Shown here one piece after another: positions 1 to 4,755 of a DNA stretch of 5,887 bases (its first letter is position 1; every line of letters begins with the position of its first letter). The stretch covers positions 1 to 5,887 of the forward strand of contig CAYVMN010000239.1 in assembly GCA_964452575.1 (NCBI GenBank), given 5' to 3'. The position numbers were made by a program, and so were the translations under genes. Under the pieces are notes generated by a model, which made no database searches, was not told where the DNA came from, and saw only the letters and a program-made list of their open reading frames with translations. Origin of the DNA: CAYVMN01 sp964452575 (lineage in GTDB: Bacteria > Desulfobacterota > DSM-4660 > Desulfatiglandales > Desulfatiglandaceae).

Positions 1-1
1 C

Positions 2-484
2 AAGGTGGAGGGACTGAGCATTTCCCAGGCAGAGTCGATTTTCAAAGACCCATGGGTTGACTATCTGATAGTGGAGGCAGATGGTTCGGCCGCCCGACCG
101 ATCAAGGCCCCTGCTGCCCATGAGCCGGTTATTCCTCCATCGGCCACCCTTGTTGTTGCCATGATGGGCCTGGAGTCGATTGGAAAGCGGCTTGATGCAG
201 ACATGGTCTTTCGACCGGATCGATATGAAAAGGTGACCGGCCATGGGCAAGGGGCCATGCTCACCCTGGAGGTCATTGCCAAGATCTTTCGGGCACGGGA
301 AGGGCTTTTCAAGGGGGCTCCAATCTCGGCGAGGCGGGTGGCATTCCTGAACAAGCTGGACCTCCTTCCTGATGACCGGGCGGCCAGAGAACTGGCGGCC
401 CTCTTGCTTGAGGGACAGACCCCGGCGGTCAATAGGGTGGTAGTTGGCTCTATAAAAGAGAGATTATATCTGGCTATTGATTAG
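2..484 (+). CDS. yqeC: YqeC-family selenium-dependent hydroxylase accessory protein, C-terminal part (5' end outside window)
   Basis: The open frame runs in from the left edge, so the GTG at 5 is probably not the true start. The visible part begins KVEGLSIS and carries the family's most characteristic stretch, VEADGSAARPIKAPAAHEPV (about residues 23-42 of the visible part), followed by IPPSATLVVAMMGLESIGKRL and a C-terminal FLNKLDLLPDD segment resembling the NKxD motif of P-loop GTPases. The Walker A loop expected near the N-terminus of this roughly 230-260-residue family lies outside the window. YqeC proteins are encoded with selenium-dependent molybdenum hydroxylases and are thought to act in maturation of their labile-selenium cofactor; the exact reaction is not established. 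The stop TAG is at 482-484. A 72-nt gap separates it from the next gene on the same strand, so co-transcription is possible but not shown. The family call is from recognised motifs, not from a search. Confidence 0.85.
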   Translation, partial: KVEGLSISQAESIFKDPWVDYLIVEADGSAARPIKAPAAHEPVIPPSATLVVAMMGLESIGKRLDADMVFRPDRYEKVTGHGQGAMLTLEVIAKIFRAREGLFKGAPISARRVAFLNKLDLLPDDRAARELAALLLEGQTPAVNRVVVGSIKERLYLAID

Positions 485-516
485 AAAAACAGCAACCGTT
501 CACAGGTTCAGGGCTT

Positions 517-530
517 CCCGATGAATCGGG
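517..530 (+). repeat. Small GC hairpin between yqeC and the next gene
   Basis: CCCGA (517-521), loop TGAA, TCGGG (526-530) form a perfect 5-bp stem-loop. It is flanked by two copies of TTCAGGG (508-514 and 532-538). No T-run follows, so it is not a canonical terminator. It may be an mRNA processing or stability element, or chance. Confidence 0.35.
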
Positions 531-556
531 ATTCAGGGTTAAGGAAAGAGGCCATA

Positions 557-811
557 ATGCCAGAGAGTACGCACCATTTTGTTGAAGAATATGATGGGCT
601 GGTAGGTTTCGGTTTTAGCCGCGAGGTGGACGAGTTCACCCTCACCTATTATCTCCAGAGATTCTCAGAAGACCAGCTTATGGCGTGCATTAGAGGCCGA
701 ATGTCTGATTCGGACATGGAGGAGCTCTTCAATCTCATTACCCGGCTAATGAAGCAATATCTCACCGAAGAGGAATACCACAAACACTTTCTCAAAGATG
801 ACAATGGATAA
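557..811 (+). CDS. Conserved 84-residue acidic cytoplasmic protein of unknown function
   Basis: The start at ATG 557 is chosen because AGAGG (547-551) sits 5 nt upstream as a ribosome binding site; an in-frame ATG at 521 falls inside a hairpin and has no such site. The protein (MPESTHHFVEEY...) is 84 residues, rich in Asp and Glu, and has no signal peptide or membrane segment. It looks largely helical: a His-containing N-terminus, a central FTLTYYLQRFSEDQLM stretch (27-42), then MEELFNLITRLMKQYL (54-69) and a tail EEEYHKHFLKDDNG. I associate this pattern with small proteins annotated only as 'cytoplasmic protein' in deltaproteobacterial genomes; no function is known to me. Its TAA stop (809-811) overlaps by one base the ATG of the following acyl-CoA synthetase remnant, which suggests the two were translationally coupled. 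It may therefore have worked beside that enzyme before the enzyme decayed. Confidence 0.75.
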   Translation: MPESTHHFVEEYDGLVGFGFSREVDEFTLTYYLQRFSEDQLMACIRGRMSDSDMEELFNLITRLMKQYLTEEEYHKHFLKDDNG

Positions 812-1131
812 TGTATGCTTTTGTCGATTCACCCTTCCATACCTTCCTCGATCAGACGGCGGGCCGGGTCCCGAACCGGATCGCCATCATCTTCGGAGGG
901 ATGGAGTTGACCTACGCTGAGCTAAAAGAACTTAGCGATCGTTTCGCGACGGCCCTCTTTGACATGGGAATCCGAAAGGGAGACCGGGAGAAAATCAGGG
1001 AGGTGGTCTTTCTGGACGCCATCCCGGTAAGCGCCGCCGGAAAGGTCTTGAAAAAGGACCTGAGAGACAAGTTAATAGAGGAGGGAAAATTATCTGCAAC
1101 GTCTTCCATTACAGGCTCCACCAGGGAATAG
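811..1131 (+). pseudogene. AMP-dependent acyl-CoA synthetase remnant: N-terminus joined in frame to C-terminus
   Basis: The 106-residue product begins like an AMP-binding acyl-CoA synthetase: HTFLDQTAGRVPNRIAIIFG, then MELTYAELKELSDRFATAL and MGIRKGDR (residues 52-59). It then switches at once to the far C-terminal signature, EKIREVVFLDAIPVSAAGK, followed by VLKKDLRDKL (from residue 60). The C-terminal A10-type motif AAGKVLKKDLR is present, with the lysine that normally contacts the acyl-adenylate at residue 78. Everything between is absent: the P-loop-like TSGTTGxPKG motif, the adenine-binding motifs and the hinge. About 400 codons are missing relative to a usual enzyme of about 500 residues, and the join falls near 985-990 without breaking the frame. 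The remnant cannot be a functional ligase. Its start overlaps the upstream stop by one base (TAATG). Its last 23 bases overlap the 3' end of the convergent ATPase gene. A real short gene under selection is possible but less likely than a deletion relic. Confidence 0.8.
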
Positions 1132-2332
1132 CCTCGATATTGTCCGCCAGACGCCGCGGCGCTCGGCAGCGGCAGACAATGAAACCACGCCGTGCCCGTT
1201 GGGGATAGGTTTCAAGGAACAGCTTCAGGTACGAAGCGTCCGCTAGGGACGGCGATTCCGTGGCCTTCACCTCGATTGGGATGGCCTCATTAGGTGTTTC
1301 CAGCACATAATCCACTTCCGCACCGTGGGCCGTGCGCCAGAAACTCAGTCGATACGCTCGGCCGACATAGAGGCAGCGTGATATCAACTCCTGTCCCACC
1401 CAGTTCTCGAACAGCTGTCCCATCTGGGTCTTTAATAGATCGGCTGAAAAACGGTAGCGTGCAGCCGCGTTCCGCACTCCGTTGTCATAGAGTAGAAAAC
1501 GGGGTGTCGTCAGCACTCGCTTGCGACCGGCGGCGCCATAAGCGGGTATGCGATACCCCACGAATGTGTCTTCCAGCACCTGGTAATATGTGCGCAGGGT
1601 CGCCACGGGCACGCCGCTTTCCCGAGAGATATTGGTCATATTGATAATGCGGCCTGATTCCGTTGCCGCCAGTTCCAGAAACTGCTGAAAGGCTCCCACA
1701 TTACGCACCAGGGACTCCCGTCGGATCTCTTCCTCAAGGTAAAGGTCCACATAGCTCTCCAGGGTTCTGACCCTAGTCTCCTCATTCTCAAGGGTCACCC
1801 CCGGCAAAGTGCCGAAAAGCAACAAGTCGTCCAGCATAGGCTCGGGGAAACCCGTTGCGAGCGGTTCCGTCGGTACCGGGAACACACGGGATTCAGGGGC
1901 ATCCTGCCGTTCCCGGAGGATCAATGGGCACAGGTGGAAAAGATGCGCCCGGCCGGGCAGGAGGTTGGCCGACGAGGTCTTGAGTCTCCTTGCCGAACTT
2001 CCGGTCAGCAGGAAGCGGAAACGACCTGGATAGATGTCGTACAGATACTGGACCTCGTCCAGGAGGGCAGGCACCTTCTGAATCTCATCCACACAAACGA
2101 CCACAGGGCTCCTATTATCAGCTTCCAGGATCTGCGTGAAGACATGCGGATCACGCTCCAATTCCAGCCGTGTCCGACGTTCCTGGAGATTGAAAACCCG
2201 CGCATTTGCGTCCGCAACCCGTTGCAACAACGTGGACTTTCCCGTCTGCCGCGCCCCGAAGAGCAGGCGAACCTTGTCAAGCGAGGCCTCGGCCTGCAAT
2301 ATGCCTTCGAGTAATCTCGGATAACTTATCAT
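1109..2332 (-). CDS. AAA_14 / DUF4143 family ATPase
   Basis: This 407-residue protein has the full layout of the AAA_14-DUF4143 family. The Walker A loop is GARQTGKST (residues 26-34), Walker B is VVVCVDE (77-83) and the sensor-1-like strand is FLLTGSSAR (107-115). A DUF4143 C-terminal half follows with a winged-helix-like segment ISRESGVPVATLRTYYQVLE (235-254). The tail resembles a PD-(D/E)xK nuclease fold: LFENWVGQEL (307-316), AEVDYVLE (338-345) and IEVKA (353-357). These proteins are scattered, often horizontally acquired ATPases; roles in toxin-antitoxin-like or defence functions have been suggested but the substrate is unknown. The length is normal and all ATPase motifs look intact. The start ATG at 2332 gives the usual N-terminus (MISYPRLLEGIL) but has no Shine-Dalgarno sequence; the predicted -10 box is only 7 nt away, so the mRNA may be nearly leaderless. 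It is convergent with the acyl-CoA synthetase remnant and shares 23 bp with it. Confidence 0.9.
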   Translation of the reverse strand: MISYPRLLEGILQAEASLDKVRLLFGARQTGKSTLLQRVADANARVFNLQERRTRLELERDPHVFTQILEADNRSPVVVCVDEIQKVPALLDEVQYLYDIYPGRFRFLLTGSSARRLKTSSANLLPGRAHLFHLCPLILRERQDAPESRVFPVPTEPLATGFPEPMLDDLLLFGTLPGVTLENEETRVRTLESYVDLYLEEEIRRESLVRNVGAFQQFLELAATESGRIINMTNISRESGVPVATLRTYYQVLEDTFVGYRIPAYGAAGRKRVLTTPRFLLYDNGVRNAAARYRFSADLLKTQMGQLFENWVGQELISRCLYVGRAYRLSFWRTAHGAEVDYVLETPNEAIPIEVKATESPSLADASYLKLFLETYPQRARRGFIVCRCRAPRRLADNIEAIPWWSL

Positions 2333-2367
2333 GACATGTATAATATACGAAACAATTTACATGTCAA
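2332..2367 (-). promoter_or_regulatory. Promoter of the DUF4143 ATPase inside a perfect 9-bp inverted repeat
   Basis: On the - strand, TTGACA (2367-2362) and TATTAT (2345-2340) are 16 bp apart and fit a sigma-70 promoter. The arms TGACATGTA (2332-2340) and TACATGTCA (2358-2366) are perfect inverted repeats separated by 17 bp, almost two helical turns centre to centre, and overlap both promoter boxes. The start codon lies 7 nt past the -10 box. This layout suggests an autoregulatory or repressor operator; the binding protein is not identified. Confidence 0.6.
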
Positions 2368-2399
2368 TACAAATCCTCCCTACCCCCATTTCTCGCCTG

Positions 2400-2450
2400 C
2401 AAGTTTCAACCACAACATCATGCGGTCTGATTTAGCTTGACACACAAGCC
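2400..2450. repeat. Dispersed ~50-bp repeat, copy 1
   Basis: This segment matches 5152-5202 in the same orientation at 41 of 51 positions (34 of 41 over 2410-2450). It contains the inverted repeat GCTTG-ACACA-CAAGC (2435-2449). The second copy has CCTTG-ATTCC-CAAGG at the aligned place, so the outer base pair has changed on both sides. Read on the - strand it encodes KSDRMMLWLKL and soon stops at a TAG, against KSDRRMLWLQL in the second copy. Its right half supplies the -35 box of the DUF433 promoter. Confidence 0.6.
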
Positions 2451-2466
2451 ATGATTTCCATATAGT
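2437..2466 (+). promoter_or_regulatory. Promoter of the DUF433 antitoxin gene
   Basis: TTGACA (2437-2442) and TATAGT (2461-2466) are 18 bp apart, matching 6 of 6 and 5 of 6 consensus bases. The -35 box lies within the small inverted repeat GCTTG/CAAGC (2435-2449), which could serve as an operator. Transcription would begin near 2473 and give a 5' leader of about 65 nt. Confidence 0.6.
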
Positions 2467-2473
2467 CCTTGCC

Positions 2474-2490
2474 TAAAAAGCGACTTTTTA
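2474..2490 (+). repeat. A/T-rich hairpin in the DUF433 leader
   Basis: TAAAAAG, loop CGA, CTTTTTA form a perfect 7-bp stem. Two similar hairpins occur at 4076-4095 and 5026-5044. Here it lies at the very start of the predicted DUF433 transcript. Confidence 0.45.
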
Positions 2491-2537
2491 TCGGTAAAAC
2501 ATTTCACTGGGCAAATCTGTCGTAAAGGGTGACAATT

Positions 2538-2786
2538 ATGATGAAAAACGAGGATATTATAAAAAGAATTACGCTCAATCCTAAGGTCATGGTGGGTAAG
2601 CCGACAATTCGAGGTATGAGGATTACGGTGGAACAAATTCTACGGGCATTAGCTGGCGGAATATCTGAAAAGGAATTGTTGGAAGAGTATCCTGATCTTG
2701 TGCCAGAAGATATTCAGGCCGTGTTTGTTTACGCTGCCGAGTTGGTCAGCGAAGAGCAGGTATTTCCCATTATGGTTTCTGCATGA
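2538..2786 (+). CDS. DUF433 family antitoxin
   Basis: The product has 82 residues with the DUF433 core: an N-terminal RITLNPKVMVGKPTIRG (10-26), the helix-turn-helix-like MRITVEQILRALAGGISEKE (27-46), then LLEEYPDLVPEDIQAVFVYA (47-66) and the usual short hydrophobic end. DUF433 proteins are small DNA-binding antitoxins usually followed by a DUF5615 PIN-like toxin. ATG 2538 is preferred to the GTG at 2529 because AAAGGG (2524-2529) lies 8 nt before it; ATG 2541 is the other option. The gene ends in TGA overlapping an ATG (ATGA, 2783-2786), the coupling typical of such pairs, but the downstream toxin frame is truncated. The antitoxin itself appears complete, so it is probably an orphan. The neighbouring promoter and inverted repeat fit autoregulation, which is inference. 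Confidence 0.88.
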   Translation: MMKNEDIIKRITLNPKVMVGKPTIRGMRITVEQILRALAGGISEKELLEEYPDLVPEDIQAVFVYAAELVSEEQVFPIMVSA

Positions 2787-2887
2787 GGTCATCTCGTCTG
2801 AAGTTCCTCGTAGATGTTGGTGTTGGCAAAGAAGGGGGCAGGGGGACATCCTATAATGCTCCCAGTGCCAATCTAAAAGTCAGCTAG
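2783..2887 (+). pseudogene. Truncated DUF5615 (PIN-like) toxin remnant
   Basis: The frame opens at the ATGA overlap with the DUF433 antitoxin. It reads MRSSRLKFLVDVGVGK (through about 2830), where LKFLVDVGVG is the recognisable first beta-strand of DUF5615 proteins, containing the first catalytic-type aspartate (D11). It then departs from the family into EGGRGTSYNAPSANLKVS and stops at TAG 2885-2887, after 34 residues instead of roughly 110-120. The point of departure coincides, within a few bases, with the left edge of the 75-bp repeat at 2836. The toxin is therefore almost certainly dead. The remnant is too short for most gene callers, and the call rests on its start, its overlap with the antitoxin and the conserved first strand. 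Confidence 0.7.
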
Positions 2888-2910
2888 CAGAAGTTAATCA
2901 CGTTCTGCAC
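2836..2910. repeat. 75-bp direct repeat, copy A
   Basis: It matches 3926-4000 in the same orientation at 70 of 75 positions, with differences at 2839, 2849 and 2881-2883. It contains the hairpin GCAGAA-(10 nt)-TTCTGC (2888-2909). Its left edge falls where the DUF5615 toxin frame is lost. A further CGTCCCCTC match follows both copies (2921-2929, 4004-4012) with a different offset. The element type is not recognised. Confidence 0.85.
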
Positions 2911-2951
2911 CAACCTCTCCCGTCCCCTCTCCTCAGGCGACTATTTTCCTC

Positions 2952-2989
2952 TTGACATGATCACATATTCTGTAATACAATTTGTATTA
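2952..2989 (+). promoter_or_regulatory. vapBC promoter with a 17-bp palindromic operator over the -10 box
   Basis: TTGACA (2952-2957) and TACAAT (2976-2981) are 18 bp apart. The -10 box lies in TAATACAA-T-TTGTATTA (2973-2989), a perfect palindrome with 8-bp arms around one central base. Ribbon-helix-helix VapB antitoxins typically bind such palindromes together with VapC and repress their own operon, so this is the likely autoregulatory site. Confidence 0.75.
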
Positions 2990-3011
2990 TCTGATAATGG
3001 GAGGTAGAAAA

Positions 3012-3272
3012 ATGTCCACAAGCGTCAGACTGGATGAAGAGACAGAAGATATTCTATTTAAGACTGCAGCAGCCCTCAATACAACTAAGAGCGAAATCCT
3101 AAAGGCCTCGATTCGTGAATTTTGTCAAAGGACATTGGAGAAAAAGACCAAAAGGCCTTACGATCTGATTAAAGATCTGATTGGAAAGGAGTTTAGTGGG
3201 AAAGGCAATCTCGCCATTGACGGCGAAGAAATCTTAAGAAGGGCTTTCAGCAAGAATCATGATTCTCCTTGA
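3012..3272 (+). CDS. vapB: VapB-type ribbon-helix-helix antitoxin
   Basis: The product has 86 residues. ATG 3012 is chosen because GGGAGGT (2999-3005) is a strong ribosome binding site 6 nt upstream; an in-frame TTG at 2982 lies inside the operator. The N-terminus MSTSVRLDEETEDILFKTAA looks like a ribbon-helix-helix DNA-binding fold: the STSVRL strand pairs in the dimer and contacts DNA, followed by the two helices (DEETEDILFKTAAALN, TTKSEILKASIREFCQRTL). The C-terminal half (about 50-86) is charged and would wrap the toxin. It overlaps the toxin gene by 14 nt. The family is antitoxin of type II VapBC; the pairing is supported by overlap, operator and PIN neighbour. The fold is inferred from sequence pattern only. 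Confidence 0.85.
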   Translation: MSTSVRLDEETEDILFKTAAALNTTKSEILKASIREFCQRTLEKKTKRPYDLIKDLIGKEFSGKGNLAIDGEEILRRAFSKNHDSP

Positions 3273-3672
3273 TACCGGCCCAATTGTGGCCTTTTTCGAC
3301 GCCTCGGATGACTATCACCGTCTCTGTCTGAAAACACTGAAAAATATAGATCAACCCATGGCCACCACATGGGCAGTGCTTACCGAGGCATTTTATCTCC
3401 TTGGATTCTCATGGAAGGCCCAGGATAACCTGTGGGAATTCATTATGAGAGGGGGTGTGGACGTCCTGTCCCTAAATGCCAAAATGCGCGCACGTTGCCG
3501 GGAACTCATGGAAAAGTACAAGGATTTACCAATGGATCTCGCAGACGGGACCCTGGTTGCTGCAGCAGAACATCGGAAGATTGAAAAGGTCTTTACCTTG
3601 GACCACAAGGATTTCAACGTTTACAGACCTGATCATGTAAGGCGTTTCAAAATCCTCCCTGCCCGGCTATGA
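3259..3672 (+). CDS. vapC: VapC-type PIN-domain ribonuclease toxin
   Basis: The 137-residue protein is a PIN domain of normal length. The acidic residues expected to bind Mg2+ or Mn2+ are visible: D5 in MILLDTGPIVAFFD, E43 in WAVLTEAFYLL, D93 and D96 in LPMDLADGTLVAAAE, and D115 in VFTLDHKDFNVY. VapC toxins are endoribonucleases, often cutting tRNA or rRNA, held inactive by VapB. The LPMDLADGTLVAAAE block and TLDHKDF ending are characteristic of this PIN group. The start ATG 3259 lies within vapB (14-nt overlap), so the toxin is probably made by coupled translation. No truncation or missing catalytic residue is seen, so the module looks active. The target RNA cannot be told from sequence. Confidence 0.92.
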   Translation: MILLDTGPIVAFFDASDDYHRLCLKTLKNIDQPMATTWAVLTEAFYLLGFSWKAQDNLWEFIMRGGVDVLSLNAKMRARCRELMEKYKDLPMDLADGTLVAAAEHRKIEKVFTLDHKDFNVYRPDHVRRFKILPARL

Positions 3673-3682
3673 GCCTTCGACC

Positions 3683-3925
3683 TCATAAGTAGCGCCGGTT
3701 TATCCCGGCACTTCCGGATGCCCCCAGAATACCTCCCACTCCAAGACCCGACACGTTCCACCTTAATGGCAAGGACCCCTTAACAAGCCGTCCCACGAAG
3801 GCCTTATAAAGTCTCTCTATCGCAACCCCATTATCCAGCCCTATCCCTTGGAACTCTTCCGAATTAATGACCTCCCGGGCAATAAACTTGGCCGCCTCCC
3901 GTTTATCTTCTCCCATATCAAACAT
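3683..3925 (-). CDS. Possible 80-residue protein, unrecognised
   Basis: The frame begins MFDMGEDKREAAKFIAREVI and continues NSEEFQGIGLDNGVAIERLY. The first about 48 residues look like plausible amphipathic helices, whereas the rest (VSGLGVGGILGASGSAG) is low-complexity and reads like translated non-coding DNA. No Shine-Dalgarno sequence precedes the ATG at 3925, which abuts the edge of the 75-bp repeat. I recognise no family. It may be the 3'-eroded start of a gene or a chance frame. Confidence 0.25.
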   Translation of the reverse strand: MFDMGEDKREAAKFIAREVINSEEFQGIGLDNGVAIERLYKAFVGRLVKGSLPLRWNVSGLGVGGILGASGSAGINRRYL

Positions 3926-4000
3926 GGGTAGGGGGACAACCTATAATGCTCCCAGTGCCAATCTAAAAGTTCTCTAGCAGAAGTTAATCACGTTCTGCAC
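3926..4000. repeat. 75-bp direct repeat, copy B
   Basis: It is 93% identical (70 of 75) to 2836-2910, same orientation, 1090 bp apart, so the two copies bracket the vapBC segment. It contains the same GCAGAA/TTCTGC hairpin (3978-3999). Confidence 0.85.
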
Positions 4001-4075
4001 GAGCGTCCCCTCATTCCCACAGGTGTGAACCGGAGGGTGAAACAAGGCCGTGCTGATGCGGAGGTTGGAGCCAAG

Positions 4076-4095
4076 CAAAAAAGAGTACTTTTTTG
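4076..4095. repeat. A/T-rich perfect hairpin
   Basis: CAAAAAAG, loop AGTA, CTTTTTTG give a perfect 8-bp stem. It belongs to the same pattern as 2474-2490 and 5026-5044. A bidirectional terminator is possible, but the stem is weak. Confidence 0.4.
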
Positions 4096-4121
4096 TAGGG
4101 AGAGGTGTTTTTTCCTTGACT

Positions 4122-4157
4122 CGCCCTTTAATGAGTGACCCCATTTATTAATGGGCG
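4122..4157. repeat. Imperfect inverted repeat downstream of the RelE-type toxin, overlapping an element-end-like motif
   Basis: CGCCCTTTAAT (4122-4132) and ATTAATGGGCG (4147-4157) pair at 10 of 11 positions around a 14-nt loop, 10 nt past the toxin stop codon. No T-run follows on either strand, so terminator function is weakly supported. Within it, 4126-4145 matches, in inverted orientation, 18 of 20 bases at 5759-5778 next to the transposase fragment. Confidence 0.45.
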
Positions 4158-4166
4158 ATTGAACTA

Positions 4167-4436
4167 TTAAGGGAAATATCGATAGAAATCGCGCCGGTGT
4201 AATACCCTCATGAATTCAACCTTATTACTTGAGAATTCTACCCCGACGCGATAATTGCCGATTCGAATGCGGTATCGATCTAGATATCCTCTCATGGGTT
4301 TAACACCCGTTACATCTCTGATCGTCTCTGATTTCGGGAAATCAGAAAACGCTAACTGAAAAACGCGATCATACTCCGGCCGGTTTCTCAACTTCTTGAG
4401 GTCTTTCAAGAAGGACTTCCGATACAGGACTTCCAT
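4167..4436 (-). CDS. RelE/ParE-superfamily toxin
   Basis: The product has 89 residues, basic, of normal size for the family. It starts MEVLYRKSFLKDLKKLRNRP, the usual strand-helix opening, continues with FPKSETIRDVTGVKPMRGYLDRYRIRIGNYRVGVEFSS, and closes with VEFMRVLHRRDFYRYFP. In the last part the HRRDFYR motif (80-86) supplies the Arg and Tyr positions typical of RelE-like ribosome-dependent mRNA interferases. The RIRIGNYRVGVEF strand pattern (56-68) is diagnostic of the superfamily. Activity on mRNA at the ribosome (RelE) or on gyrase (ParE) cannot be separated with certainty; the C-terminal Arg and Tyr favour RelE. It lies 5 nt downstream of the antitoxin gene on the same strand, so the two form one operon. 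No truncation is seen. Confidence 0.9.
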   Translation of the reverse strand: MEVLYRKSFLKDLKKLRNRPEYDRVFQLAFSDFPKSETIRDVTGVKPMRGYLDRYRIRIGNYRVGVEFSSNKVEFMRVLHRRDFYRYFP

Positions 4437-4441
4437 TTTGA

Positions 4442-4657
4442 TTATTCTTCCAGGAAAGAAAGTGCTGCCTTGCGGTCTAACAGAGGGCTGTCTTTGGCCT
4501 CATCCATGGCCTTATTAAGGCAGTAGTTCTCTATTTCCTCAGCAATCTCTTCAATGGAGGCATCGTCTCTCGGGACAATTTGCCTCCATAGATCGATCGG
4601 AATGACAACAGCCTTGGTTTGTCCGCCTTTGTCTGTAATATATTCGATTTCAGGCAT
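4442..4657 (-). CDS. Antitoxin of the RelE-type module
   Basis: The product has 71 residues, acidic overall. The N-terminal MPEIEYITDKGGQTKAVVIP followed by IDLWRQIVP resembles the short DNA-binding half of Phd/YefM-like or related antitoxins that precede RelE toxins. The C-terminal half (31-71), DDASIEEIAEEIENYCLNKA followed by MDEAKDSPLL and AALSFLEE, would be the toxin-neutralising helix. A ribosome binding site GGGAG (4667-4663) lies 5 nt before the ATG at 4657. The toxin gene follows after 5 nt. The antitoxin assignment rests on size, order and its opening pattern, not on a search; the exact antitoxin family is uncertain. Confidence 0.82.
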   Translation of the reverse strand: MPEIEYITDKGGQTKAVVIPIDLWRQIVPRDDASIEEIAEEIENYCLNKAMDEAKDSPLLDRKAALSFLEE

Positions 4658-4669
4658 AATAGCTCCCTC

Positions 4670-4698
4670 ATCCTATGGTTGATGTTTTCTTTTGTCCG
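4670..4698 (-). promoter_or_regulatory. Weak candidate promoter for the RelE-type module
   Basis: On the - strand, CGGACA (4698-4693) and TAGGAT (4675-4670) are 17 bp apart, each matching 4 of 6 consensus bases. The spacing is ideal but the boxes are weak, and no clear palindrome marks an operator here. Confidence 0.3.
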
Positions 4699-4755
4699 GG
4701 CACATTCGCATCGTAGCACATCTGTATTTCCACCGCAAATTGGATCTTGGGCCCC

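Larger units (their letters stand above)
3673..4166. other. 494-bp stretch without a confident gene, between vapC and the RelE-type toxin
   Basis: It holds a small GC stem GCCGG-TTTATC-CCGGC (3692-3707) just after vapC with no T-run, a doubtful - strand frame (3683-3925), repeat copy B (3926-4000), an A/T-rich hairpin (4076-4095) and an imperfect inverted repeat (4122-4157). No recognisable protein family is seen on either strand. Confidence 0.6.

Noticed and set aside
61..432. A 123-codon - strand frame opposite yqeC
   Set aside because: The + strand frame carries clear YqeC motifs; the opposite frame is rich in Arg and Ser and has no recognisable domain.
1294..2324. Several + strand open frames of 62-126 codons opposite the ATPase gene
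   Set aside because: They lie fully inside the DUF4143 ATPase, have Arg/Ser/Pro-rich composition and match no family; they are shadows of a real gene.
2852..2857. TATAAT inside repeat copy A (and at 3942-3947 in copy B) as a promoter
   Set aside because: No acceptable -35 box lies 15-19 bp upstream in either copy, and the nearest downstream gene (vapB) has its own better promoter.
3692..3707. GCCGG/CCGGC stem after vapC as a terminator
   Set aside because: Only 5 bp with a 6-nt loop and no T-run on either strand; too weak to call.
2836..4000. The 75-bp repeats as a CRISPR array
   Set aside because: Only two copies, 1090 bp apart, with genes between them and no regular spacers or cas genes.
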